A stretch of DNA of 42,788 bases from NCBI GenBank assembly GCA_963205105.1, contig CAUJJW010000193.1, forward strand, positions 1-42,788, written 5' to 3'. Of this stretch, positions 16,749 through 25,099 are shown piece by piece (the first letter of the stretch is position 1; each line of letters opens with the position of its first letter). This DNA comes from Verrucomicrobiota bacterium (lineage in GTDB: Bacteria > Verrucomicrobiota > Verrucomicrobiia > Limisphaerales > CAIMTB01). The notes beneath the pieces were generated by a model. That model was given only the letters and a program-made list of their open reading frames with translations, searched no databases and had not been told where the DNA came from. The translations under genes were made by a program, and so were the position numbers.

Positions 16749-17664
16749 CCCCTTCCTCCTCTGGCTCGCCATTGCCCTCTTCCCACGCCATGCCCTGACC
16801 CAAACCGCCCCAAACCAAACTCCCTTCCCCGCCCCCATCACCTCCACGTCCCTCCACAACCTGTTCCGCGTTTCAACCCACGTGTTTTCCGGCAGTTCCC
16901 CGGAAGGCGACGCCGCGTTCGCGGAACTCCGCCGACTCGGCATTTCCACCATCGTTTCCGTCGATGGCGCCCGCCCCGACATCGAGACCGCCCGGCGCCA
17001 CGGTCTCCGCTACATCCATCTCCCCATCGGCTACGATGGCCTATCGACCAACCGCGCCAGGCAACTCGCCCAGGCCGCGGCGACCGTCCAGGGACCCATC
17101 TATGTCCACTGCCACCATGGCAAGCATCGGGGCCCCTCCGCCGCGGCCATTCTCTGCCTCTCCAAGGAAACGTGGTCCGCCGATCAAGCCGTCGAGTGGC
17201 TCCGGCGCGCCGGCACCGCGCCGGACTATCCCGGGCTGTATCGCAGTGTGCGCGACTTTGTTCGTCCGGCACCGGACCGCCTGGGCGCGATGCCGCCACT
17301 TCCCGAGATTTCCCCGACCTCCACCCTGGTCGAGTCCATGGTGGCCATCGATGTTCACACCGAGCATCTCAAGGCGGCACAAAAGGCCGGCTGGGGAAGC
17401 GTCCCCGGACATCCCGATCTCGAGGCCCGGCACGAAGCGACTCAGTTATGGGAACTTCTTCGCGAACTGGCTCGGCACCCGTCCACGCTGGAACGTCCAG
17501 TGGAGTATCAAACCAGCCTCGCTGCCTCCGAACAGGCGGCCGACTCCCTTCGATCGGTGTTGAACAGGTCCCCGCTCGACACTGCCACCGCCGACGCGGC
17601 CCTGACGCAACTCAACGCCTCCTGCACGACCTGCCACAAGGCCCACCGCAATGCTCTGAAATGA
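16711..17664 (+). CDS. Exported CX5R (tyrosine/dual-specificity) phosphatase fused to a cytochrome c'-like domain
   Basis: Unusual two-domain exported protein, 317 residues from GTG 16711. The signal peptide core is IPFLLWLAIALF (13-24), with likely cleavage after HALTQ. Residues ~45-190 form a cysteine phosphatase domain: THVFSGSSPEGDAAFAELRRLG, then ISTIVSVDGARPD, then the P-loop VHCHHGKHRG with Cys134 and Arg140 (CX5R). Residues ~205-317 are helical and end with CTTCHKAHR (Cys305, Cys308, His309), a c-type heme site placed as in cytochrome c'. The domain calls follow known families; a redox-linked phosphatase role is inference. The start is uncertain: ATG 16627, from the upstream L module, is also in frame, and ACG 16744 looks like a decayed start. 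A cytochrome b gene follows 146 bp downstream. Confidence 0.8.
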   Translation: MSRSISSRCLSTIPFLLWLAIALFPRHALTQTAPNQTPFPAPITSTSLHNLFRVSTHVFSGSSPEGDAAFAELRRLGISTIVSVDGARPDIETARRHGLRYIHLPIGYDGLSTNRARQLAQAAATVQGPIYVHCHHGKHRGPSAAAILCLSKETWSADQAVEWLRRAGTAPDYPGLYRSVRDFVRPAPDRLGAMPPLPEISPTSTLVESMVAIDVHTEHLKAAQKAGWGSVPGHPDLEARHEATQLWELLRELARHPSTLERPVEYQTSLAASEQAADSLRSVLNRSPLDTATADAALTQLNASCTTCHKAHRNALK

Positions 17665-17810
17665 CCGCCCTGGGTGTGGCAAACAAAGCCGTCGCAAGGG
17701 GTTCCCACCTCCAAGTGGACATGGAGCAAGGATAAGACTCTTCTAATCGCAGCCGGGGCTCTTTCTGAAGTTCCGTCGTCCATGCTGGCGGGCATGGAAG
17801 TGACCCATTC

Positions 17811-18536
17811 ATGAAAAGGACCCTGATTTGGGACCTGCCTACCCGACTTTTTCATTGGGGATTCGTAGGCCTCGTCACCGCATCTGTCGTCATTGCGCTG
17901 ACCGTCGACGACGACCACCCGTTCTTCCAATGGCACATGCTTTGCGGCCTGGGTGCCGCCTCCCTGCTCGTGGCGCGGGTGCTTTGGGGTTTCGTCGGTT
18001 CCTGGCCATCGCGGTTCTCCCAACTGCCGCTCCGACCCCACGAGATCGCGAAGTATTTCGCCGGAGTCGCATCGGGCAACGCTCTCCGATACCCCGCCCA
18101 TAACCCGGGCGCCGCGCTCGCCGCGGTAGCCATGTTTCTGCTGGTCCCGGCGCTGGTGCTGACGGGTATCGGGGTCCTCTCGGACGACCTCCATGAACCA
18201 CTCGCCTACGCCCTGATGGGCGTGATCGTGCTGCACTTGGTCGGCATCGCCGCCCATACCCTTCGACACCGCGAGAACATCGCCCTTTCGATGATCACGG
18301 GTTTCAAGCAAGCACCGACTTCGGTCCAACCGGTTCCAGTCCGACCGCTCTGGGGCCTCGCCTTCATGGCCGCCGCGATGGCTTGGATCGCCGGACTCGT
18401 GACTCATTGGGACACGCGGACCGCTTCGATCCGACTTCCCGGAACGAACATCGAAGTCCCGCTTGGCGGGAAGGAATCCGAACATCAGGCGAAGGGCGAT
18501 CGCTCCCACCGCTCGAGGGACCATGACAACGACTAA
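17811..18536 (+). CDS. Cytochrome b/b561-type membrane protein
   Basis: Inner-membrane diheme electron-transfer protein, 241 residues. Four hydrophobic segments lie near 14-32, 43-65, 104-128 and 132-152. Candidate heme ligands are His15 ([10 protein letters not shown]), His42 (FFQWHMLCG) and histidines in the last helices ([14 protein letters not shown]). This is the pattern of the Ni-Fe hydrogenase/thiosulfate-reductase cytochrome b family. A fifth segment near 180-198 precedes a polar, His- and Asp-rich tail ([17 protein letters not shown]) that could bind metal. The 3' end overlaps the metal ATPase start by 14 bp, so the two are probably co-expressed. The c-type cytochrome fusion upstream is a plausible redox partner. 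Confidence 0.88.
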   Translation: MKRTLIWDLPTRLFHWGFVGLVTASVVIALTVDDDHPFFQWHMLCGLGAASLLVARVLWGFVGSWPSRFSQLPLRPHEIAKYFAGVASGNALRYPAHNPGAALAAVAMFLLVPALVLTGIGVLSDDLHEPLAYALMGVIVLHLVGIAAHTLRHRENIALSMITGFKQAPTSVQPVPVRPLWGLAFMAAAMAWIAGLVTHWDTRTASIRLPGTNIEVPLGGKESEHQAKGDRSHRSRDHDND

Positions 18537-20784
18537 TTCCAATTCCGAGGGCGCGCCCAGCATTCCCCCTTGTGTCGCGTGCGCATCCCAGATCGCCCCG
18601 CGCCGTCTCGCACGCTGCCGGCTCAGGCTCGCGGGTCGCGCCTGTGAAGGCTGCGCGTTCCGACTGGAGCGCAAGGCGGAACGCATCCGTGGCGTCAGCC
18701 GCGCCTCGGCGTCCTTCATCGGTGGGGCGATGAACGTCACCTACGACGAAGCGGCCCTCACCGAGGACGATCTGGTCCGGAAAATCCAAGCCACCGGTGC
18801 ACCAGCGACCCGGTTCGACGAGTCTGCGGGTGTGGAAGCTGACGGCGGCGGGTGGAAGGAAGGGCGGCTGGAGATCGCCCTCACGGCAGCCACGCTGATC
18901 CTGATGATTGCCGGCTGGGCACTGTCCAAGGCCGGAGCGCCTGCCGTGCTGGGCGTCGTCGCCTACGGACTGGCCTACCTAGCCGGCGGATACTTTGGCG
19001 CCCTCGCGAGTTGGCGATCCCTGCGCCACGGGACCATGAACGTGGACCTACTGATGGTCATCGCCGCACTCGGGGCCGCCATCGTCGGCGCTCCGTTCGA
19101 GGGCGCCATGCTCCTGTTTCTCTTCTCCCTTTCGAACGTGCTTCAAAGCCACGCCATCGATCGCACCCGCAGAGCGGTTCAGGCCCTGATGAAACGCCGC
19201 CCAGCCCAGGCCCTCTGCCGTCGGAATGGCACCACCCTCATGGTCCCCACCGAACACCTGGTCGTCGGAGATATTCTCATCGTGCGCCCCGGCGAGGCCA
19301 TACCGCTCGACAGCGTCGTGGTGGAGGGCGAGAGCACCCTCGACGAGTCCATGCTCACCGGCGAATCCATGCCGGTCACCAGGGGAGTCGGGCAGTCTGT
19401 CCTCGGCGGGACCGTCAATCAAACCGGCGGACTCGAGGTCCGCGTCTCGCGGCTGGCCAAGGATTCCACCCTCGCCCGACTCGTCCGCCTCATCGAGGAC
19501 GCCCAAAGCGGGAAGGCAAAAACCCAGCGATTTCTGGAACGTGCGGAACAAGTCTACGCCATCGGCGTCCTATCGCTGACCTTCGCCCTCGTCCTGGTGC
19601 CCTGGCTGTTGCTCGATCAGCCGTTCGACGCCGTGTTTTATCGTGCGATGACCGTCATGGTCGTCGCCTCGCCCTGCGCACTGATCATCAGCACCCCGGC
19701 TTCCATCCTTTCAGCGATCGGCGGCGCAGCCCGCCGCGGCATCCTCTTCAAAGGCGGCGCACACCTGGAACGTACGGCGGGCATCCAGGTCATCGCCTTC
19801 GACAAGACAGGCACCTTGACCCGGGGAAAACCGCAGCTGACCGACATTCTGGTCCACGATGAACGATTCCCGTTTGAGTCCTGCACGAACCGCGAAGCCC
19901 TCGAACTGCTCCGGATTGCGGCTGCCATCGAGGCCAAATCAGAACATCCGCTCGCCCGGGCCATCGTCTCCGCGGCCAACGACCGACGCATCCCCGCAAC
20001 CGATGCGAGCGCCTTCCAATCGACCTCCGGAAAAGGCGCCACCGCGACCGTCGAAGGCCGCCGCATCGCCATCGGAAGTCCCGCCTTCTTCGCATCCGTC
20101 ACCGTCGACCCCCTGGGCTCGGCCCGCGAACAAGTCGACGCCCTTCAGGATGAGGGAAAAACCTGTGTGCTCGTCGGGGAACTCCAAGGCGACTCACGCG
20201 CCGCGCGAATCCTGGGTGTCATCGCTGTGGCCGACGTTCTGCGTCCCGGGGCGGCGGACGTGATCCGACTCCTGAAAACCAACGGGATTCGCCGGGTGGC
20301 GATGCTGACCGGCGATCATCCCCGCGTCGCCGCAGCCATCGCGCACGCTGCCGGGATCGACGAAGTGCACGCTGGCCTCATGCCCGAGGATAAGGTGCGG
20401 ATCGTCCGGGACCTACGTAACTCCGGTCCAGTGGCGATGGTCGGCGATGGTGTGAATGACGCGCCCGCGCTCGCCGCGGCCGACATCGGAATTGCGATGG
20501 GAGCCGCAGGAACCGATGTGGCCATGGAAACCGCCGATGTCGTCCTGATGGGGGAAAGTCTGGAGAATATTGAGGTGGCCCTTGAGATCAGCCGGCGCGC
20601 ACGACGCGTGGTCACACAGAACCTCACTTTCGCCCTCGCCGTCATTGTGTTCATGGTTTTCGCCACACTCTTTGGAACCGTCCCCATGCCGGTCGGAGTC
20701 GTCGCCCACGAGGGCAGCACCGTGCTCGTGTGCCTGAATGGATTGCGTCTCCTGATGCCAGGTCCAAGGGCTCGCCGCCGTTGA
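18523..20784 (+). CDS. Heavy-metal translocating P1B-type ATPase, HEGST (P1B-4-like) signature
   Basis: Metal-export ATPase of the inner membrane, 753 residues. ATG 18523 is preceded by GAGGGA, a good ribosome binding site, which decides the start. An N-terminal HMA-like domain (~33-95) carries GRACEGCAF (Cys41, Cys44), and an extra CVAC lies at 17-20. Eight membrane segments are visible. Conserved sites are TGES (279-282), SPC in helix 6 (383-385), phosphorylated Asp427 in DKTGT, SEHP (473-476), TGDHP (596-600) and GDGVNDAP (641-648). The last helix contains HEGST (729-733). SPC with HEG(G/S)T marks the P1B-4 group (CoaT, CtpD, PfeT), which exports Co, Fe or Zn; Zn/Cd/Pb P1B-2 pumps have Asp there instead. 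P1B-4 pumps usually lack an N-terminal HMA domain, so this architecture is uncommon. The two-component pair downstream probably controls it. Confidence 0.92.
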   Translation: MTTTNSNSEGAPSIPPCVACASQIAPRRLARCRLRLAGRACEGCAFRLERKAERIRGVSRASASFIGGAMNVTYDEAALTEDDLVRKIQATGAPATRFDESAGVEADGGGWKEGRLEIALTAATLILMIAGWALSKAGAPAVLGVVAYGLAYLAGGYFGALASWRSLRHGTMNVDLLMVIAALGAAIVGAPFEGAMLLFLFSLSNVLQSHAIDRTRRAVQALMKRRPAQALCRRNGTTLMVPTEHLVVGDILIVRPGEAIPLDSVVVEGESTLDESMLTGESMPVTRGVGQSVLGGTVNQTGGLEVRVSRLAKDSTLARLVRLIEDAQSGKAKTQRFLERAEQVYAIGVLSLTFALVLVPWLLLDQPFDAVFYRAMTVMVVASPCALIISTPASILSAIGGAARRGILFKGGAHLERTAGIQVIAFDKTGTLTRGKPQLTDILVHDERFPFESCTNREALELLRIAAAIEAKSEHPLARAIVSAANDRRIPATDASAFQSTSGKGATATVEGRRIAIGSPAFFASVTVDPLGSAREQVDALQDEGKTCVLVGELQGDSRAARILGVIAVADVLRPGAADVIRLLKTNGIRRVAMLTGDHPRVAAAIAHAAGIDEVHAGLMPEDKVRIVRDLRNSGPVAMVGDGVNDAPALAAADIGIAMGAAGTDVAMETADVVLMGESLENIEVALEISRRARRVVTQNLTFALAVIVFMVFATLFGTVPMPVGVVAHEGSTVLVCLNGLRLLMPGPRARRR

Positions 20785-20845
20785 GCCGCATTTCCGGCCA
20801 GCTTACCGGCTCGCTTCCCACCCCTCCAGGCCCTGGAATCCCCCC

Positions 20846-21523
20846 ATGCGCATCCTCGTCGCAGAAGATGATGCCAAGGTGGCGGAGCACCTGCGCAGGG
20901 CCCTTTGCGAAGCCGGCTATGCGGTCGATGTCGCCGTCGACGGACCGGAGGCACTCTGGATGGCGGAAAACCATCCGTACGACGCCATGGTCCTGGACGT
21001 GATGATGCCCGGACAGGACGGCATCACCACCCTCCGCCAAATGCGCCGCAAAGGTTTCAATGCCCCCGCCATTTTCCTCACCGCCCGCCACGAACTGGAG
21101 GACCGAGTCCGCGGTCTCGACGCCGGCGCCGACGACTATCTCGCCAAACCATTCTCCATGGTCGAACTGCTCGCACGACTTCGAGCCGTGCTGCGCCGTC
21201 AGCGCGCTGAACCGATCGACCGCCTCCGGGTCGCCGATCTCGAACTGGACCTCCTTGCCCGCACCGCCCACCGCCAGAACCAGGAAATTCCCCTCACCAA
21301 CCGCGAATTCGCGGTTCTCGAACTCCTGATGCTCGCGTCGCCCCGTCCGGTCAGCAAAACGGCCATCATCGAGCATGTCTGGGACCAGCACTTCAATTCA
21401 GGCACCAACGTCGTCAACGTGTATGTGAACTATTTGCGTGAGAAGATCGATCGACCCGGCTGGTTGCCACTCATCCAAACCGTCCGCGGAGTGGGCTTCG
21501 TCCTGAAGGAACCCGGCTCATGA
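20846..21523 (+). CDS. OmpR/PhoB-family response regulator
   Basis: Transcription factor of 225 residues. The receiver domain (1-120) has the acidic pocket EDD at 7-9, phospho-acceptor Asp51 in VLDVMMPGQDG, and the conserved Lys in DDYLAKPFS near 105. The C-terminal winged helix (~130-222) has LTNREFAVLELLMLASPRPVSK, the recognition-helix region NVVNVYVNYLREKID, and IQTVRGVGFVL at the end. Closest in style to CusR/CopR metal-responsive regulators. It starts 61 bp after the metal ATPase and overlaps the kinase gene by 4 bp (ATGA), so it probably controls this operon in response to metal. No operator could be identified. Confidence 0.92.
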   Translation: MRILVAEDDAKVAEHLRRALCEAGYAVDVAVDGPEALWMAENHPYDAMVLDVMMPGQDGITTLRQMRRKGFNAPAIFLTARHELEDRVRGLDAGADDYLAKPFSMVELLARLRAVLRRQRAEPIDRLRVADLELDLLARTAHRQNQEIPLTNREFAVLELLMLASPRPVSKTAIIEHVWDQHFNSGTNVVNVYVNYLREKIDRPGWLPLIQTVRGVGFVLKEPGS

Positions 21524-22560
21524 ACTCCCTGCGCGTGCGGATGACCGCCTGGTTCACCGGCAGCCTTCTGGTGGTGCTCGGCGTCTACATCGGCGTCACT
21601 TATCTCCACCTCCAACACGAACTACGGATCGAAAAATGGGAACGCGAACATCCGGACCGCTCCGATTGGGTCCTCCATGGCAGCTATTCCCAGGCCGAGG
21701 TCGACGATATCGCCGGTGAATTGTGGCGGCTGTCCCTCTTCTACGCCCTCCCCGTCGCCGCGGTCGCCGTGGGCGTCGGATATTTCCTCGCCCTTCGATC
21801 GCTCCGCCCACTGACCGAGCTCGACCAACAGTTGAAGGCGATCGGCGCACGGAACCTGTCCCTCCGCGTCCACCTCACCCGCGCGGACCGCGAATTCCAG
21901 GCCATGGAAGCCAACATCAACGAACTCCTGGCTCGCCTCGAAAACTCGTTCCGCCAGTTGACCGAATTCTCCGCCCAGGTGGCCCACGAGGTGCGCGCAC
22001 CTCTCACCCTCCTCCGCCTCCAGATCGAGGACTCCGCGGGCCGGATCGAGCCCGCCCTTGCCGAGTCCATCCAGGAGGAACTGGGCCGGCTGTCCGACTA
22101 CGTCGACCAGTCGCTGCTCCTGGCAACCGCCCAGCAGGGCCGCCTCCAGCTCAAGGTCGAACACGTACCGCTCCACGCCACTCTCCGGGACTTGCTCGAA
22201 ACCTACGAGCTCTGGGCCCGAAGCCAGCAGCGCACCATCGAGTTCGTCGCATCCACCGAGCCGGTGCTCGCTGCCGACACAAGATACGTCCGCCAAATGC
22301 TGCACATCCTCCTGACCAACGCGATGCGCCATGGCGCCGGCCCCATCCGGGTGGAGCTCGTCACCGTTCCCAATGCTGCGTCCTGCCGAATCACGAATGG
22401 GATTCCCTCCCGCGCTTCCCCCACGACGGGAAACGGGTTGGGGCTCCGCCTCGCCCATGCCTTGGCGTCCGCCCAAGGCTGCGCGTTGTCGACAAGCTCC
22501 ACGGCGGATGCATTCACCGCCGAGATCCGCTGGTCCACCTGGGCACCGTCCCACGGGTAG
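21520..22560 (+). CDS. Sensor histidine kinase with short ATP lid
   Basis: Membrane sensor kinase of 346 residues. Two membrane segments (about 9-27 and 70-92) flank a short periplasmic loop of ~42 residues containing several His, Glu and Asp residues (LHLQHELRIEKWEREHPDRSD). A HAMP linker covers ~92-145 (RSLRPLTELDQQLKAIGARNLSLRVHLTR). The dimerisation helix has the phospho-acceptor His in FSAQVAHEVRAPLTLLRLQ near 155. The N box is ILLTNAMRHGAGP near 265-277. The catalytic domain is short: the usual DxGxG is replaced by ITNGIP, and it is followed almost at once by TGNGLGLRLAHALA. The short lid is unusual for a CusS-like kinase but may still be functional. It is coupled to the response regulator by an ATGA overlap. 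Confidence 0.88.
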   Translation: MNSLRVRMTAWFTGSLLVVLGVYIGVTYLHLQHELRIEKWEREHPDRSDWVLHGSYSQAEVDDIAGELWRLSLFYALPVAAVAVGVGYFLALRSLRPLTELDQQLKAIGARNLSLRVHLTRADREFQAMEANINELLARLENSFRQLTEFSAQVAHEVRAPLTLLRLQIEDSAGRIEPALAESIQEELGRLSDYVDQSLLLATAQQGRLQLKVEHVPLHATLRDLLETYELWARSQQRTIEFVASTEPVLAADTRYVRQMLHILLTNAMRHGAGPIRVELVTVPNAASCRITNGIPSRASPTTGNGLGLRLAHALASAQGCALSTSSTADAFTAEIRWSTWAPSHG

Positions 22561-22590
22561 CCGCCAAGATTCGCGAATCGCGCATTGGGA

Positions 22591-22674
22591 CCATGAACCG
22601 GGGATTCCGGGGGGGCGAGACGCCCCCCTCTACGGCAGGCGGGACGCCCGCCGCTACGGACGCACGGTTCATGG
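22591..22674 (-). repeat. Double-hairpin repeat module A, reverse copy bounded by inverted ends
   Basis: Bounded by CCATGAACCG at 22591 and CGGTTCATGG at 22665, which are perfect 10-bp inverted ends. Inside are the two hairpins in reverse order. It fills most of the 306-bp gap between the CusS-like kinase and the hybrid kinase; nothing else is seen in that gap. This copy shows the element boundary most clearly. Confidence 0.85.
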
Positions 22675-22866
22675 GTAGACCTCCCGCCGCAGCCCGGGTG
22701 AAGCGCAAGAAAGGGTGAGGGATTGGCAAGTCGCGGAATGCGGAAGGCGTTTGGCAGCGTCAGCTTGTTACCGGGCGCAGTCCGACCAGCGTGCCGCCAC
22801 GGGTTTCACCCCGATCCCCACATTCCTGGGATCGCCGGCAGACACGCCCGATACCGGAGTACCACC

Positions 22867-25023
22867 ATGCTCCCCGGCCCCAGTCTTTATTCGCTCTCCA
22901 GCGTGGACAATCCGCCCCCCAACCCATCGGCCGCCGCCCCCATGCCGCGGGCCTACGAGGGCACCGTCCGAACCCTCGTGGAGTACCTGCCCCAGAAGGT
23001 GTTCCTCAAGGATCGCCAGTCCCGTTACCTCTTCGTCAATGAAAGCTATGCCCGCGATCTGGGCCTCAAAGCCGAAGAGGCGGTGGGCAAGGATGATTAT
23101 GAGTTCTTCTCCCCGGATCTCGCCGAGAAATACCAGGCCGATGATCGGCGGATCATGGAGTCCGGCAGAAGCGAGGAATTGGAGGAGCAATACCTTCAAG
23201 ACGGTCGACGCGTCTGGATTCAGATCACCAAAGCCCCGGTCCACGGCCCCGACGGTCAGGTCGTCGGCGTCTTCGGCATTTTCCGGGACATCACCGAAAA
23301 GCGTGAGGCCCAGATCGGCTTGCGCCGCCACGCCGACATTCTCGCCGCCGTGTGCTTTGCCGCGCAGGGATTCCTCCGAATCTCCAACTGGCGGGAAAAC
23401 ATCACGGAACTGCTGGCACGACTCGGGCAGGCCGCCAAGGTCAGCCGCTCGGTTCTGTTTGAGACGCATCCCATGGAAGGAGGCGAAACCATCGTCAGGC
23501 TTTCGGCCGAATGGGCCAGTCCTCCGTTCAAGTGCCGGATGGACGATCCCGCCCTGCAGAATCAGCCCACCATTGCCAGCGGGTTCCAACGCTGGGCTGC
23601 CATCCTGTCCGTCGGCGAGATCGTCCAAGGTCATGTCCGGGACTTCCCTCCTGCCGAAAGACTCCAACTCAGCCACTATGGCATCCTGTCCGTGGCCGCG
23701 GTTCCCGTCTTCGTGGCCGGGCAGTGGTGGGGATTCCTGGCCTTCGAGGAATGCGATACCGAACGAACCTGGAAACCCGAGGAACTCGCCGCCCTGCAAG
23801 CCGCCGCCAATATCCTCGGTGAAGCGGTCCAACGCGGGCAGAACGAGGAATCCCTCAAGCGCGTCACTTCCCAGCTTCTCCAGGCGCAAAAGCTGGAGGC
23901 CATCGGACAGCTCGCCGGCGGCATTGCCCACGATTTCAACAACATCCTCGCCGCCACCCTGCTCAACCTCAACCTGCTCAAACGAACGCTGCCCCCCCAC
24001 GGTGACAGCGATCAGCTCCTCGCCGAACTGGAAACCGACGTCCAGCGGGCCACCAGCCTCACCCGACAACTCCTGCTGTTTGGACGCCGATCGGTCATGC
24101 GCGTCGAGCCCCTCGACCTCAATCAGGTCGTCGAAGACCTGCTTCGCATGCTCCGCCGGCTCATCGGTGAGCATGTCCATCTCGAATGGCACCCTGCCGG
24201 CCCCATGCCCTCCATCCCCGGCGATCCCGGAATGCTGGAACAGGTCATCGTCAATCTCGTCGTCAACGCTCGCGATTCCATGCCCACAGGCGGTCGCATC
24301 CGCCTCGATACCCGTATCGTCGAAATCCAGCACCCCAAAGACGTGCACCGCGCCGACGCACGCCCAGGCCAGTACCTCTGCCTGGCCATCGCGGATACCG
24401 GCTGCGGCATGACCGCCAACGTGCTCCAGCACATTTTCGAGCCCTTCTTCACCACCAAGGAACCCGGAAAGGGCAGCGGCCTCGGACTCGCCACCGTCTA
24501 CAGCATCGCCCAACAGCACGGTGGTTGGGTCACCGTGGACAGCACCGTCCACCAAGGCAGTCTTTTCCAGGTCTTCCTCCCCACCCTGCCCGACGCGAGT
24601 CGACCAAGCCCCTGCAACACCCACCCGCCAGCCTTTCCGGGAGGCACGGAAACCATCCTGCTCGTCGAGGACGAACCCAGCCTTCGGCGAAGCATCAGCG
24701 GCTTCCTGCGCCACATGGGTTACCGGGTCATCGAAGCCACCGATGGACCCGACGCCTTGCGGCTTTGGTCTCAGCACGCCCAGGAAATCGACCTGCTCTA
24801 TTCCGACGTGATCATGCCCAACGGCATGAATGGACTGGAACTGGCCAACAAACTCCGGGCCACGAATCCGACCCTCAAAATCCTCCTCTCCAGCGGCTAC
24901 TGCGCCGAGCTCGTGGACCGCGTCGATCTCGTCAGCCAGGGGATCGGGTTCCTTCCCAAACCCTGCCAACCCCACGATCTCGCCTCCCACGTCCGTCGTT
25001 GCCTCCAAGGCAAGCCTCTCTGA
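22867..25023 (+). CDS. PAS-GAF hybrid histidine kinase with C-terminal receiver
   Basis: Soluble hybrid sensor kinase, 718 residues from ATG 22867, preceded by GGAG seven bases upstream. In-frame TTG 22723 and ATG 22738 lie further up but have no such site. Domains are PAS (~28-148: VEYLPQKVFLKDRQSRYLFVN to GVFGIFRDITEKREAQ), GAF (~165-325), HisKA with His355 in GGIAHDFNNILA, and HATPase with N467 (LVVNARDS), DTGCG (510-514) and GKGSGLGLATV near 534-544. A receiver follows with EDE (601-603), Asp647 in YSDVIMP and Lys698 in FLPKPC. No membrane segment is seen, so it senses an internal signal. The PAS and GAF ligands are unknown, and no cognate output regulator lies beside it. Confidence 0.92.
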   Translation: MLPGPSLYSLSSVDNPPPNPSAAAPMPRAYEGTVRTLVEYLPQKVFLKDRQSRYLFVNESYARDLGLKAEEAVGKDDYEFFSPDLAEKYQADDRRIMESGRSEELEEQYLQDGRRVWIQITKAPVHGPDGQVVGVFGIFRDITEKREAQIGLRRHADILAAVCFAAQGFLRISNWRENITELLARLGQAAKVSRSVLFETHPMEGGETIVRLSAEWASPPFKCRMDDPALQNQPTIASGFQRWAAILSVGEIVQGHVRDFPPAERLQLSHYGILSVAAVPVFVAGQWWGFLAFEECDTERTWKPEELAALQAAANILGEAVQRGQNEESLKRVTSQLLQAQKLEAIGQLAGGIAHDFNNILAATLLNLNLLKRTLPPHGDSDQLLAELETDVQRATSLTRQLLLFGRRSVMRVEPLDLNQVVEDLLRMLRRLIGEHVHLEWHPAGPMPSIPGDPGMLEQVIVNLVVNARDSMPTGGRIRLDTRIVEIQHPKDVHRADARPGQYLCLAIADTGCGMTANVLQHIFEPFFTTKEPGKGSGLGLATVYSIAQQHGGWVTVDSTVHQGSLFQVFLPTLPDASRPSPCNTHPPAFPGGTETILLVEDEPSLRRSISGFLRHMGYRVIEATDGPDALRLWSQHAQEIDLLYSDVIMPNGMNGLELANKLRATNPTLKILLSSGYCAELVDRVDLVSQGIGFLPKPCQPHDLASHVRRCLQGKPL

Positions 25024-25099
25024 GCCCAATTCCAGGCACAAAAGTCCTCCCAGCCCATCGCCGAGCTGATTACTGTCCGCGACGAGCGAGTGCCATTTC

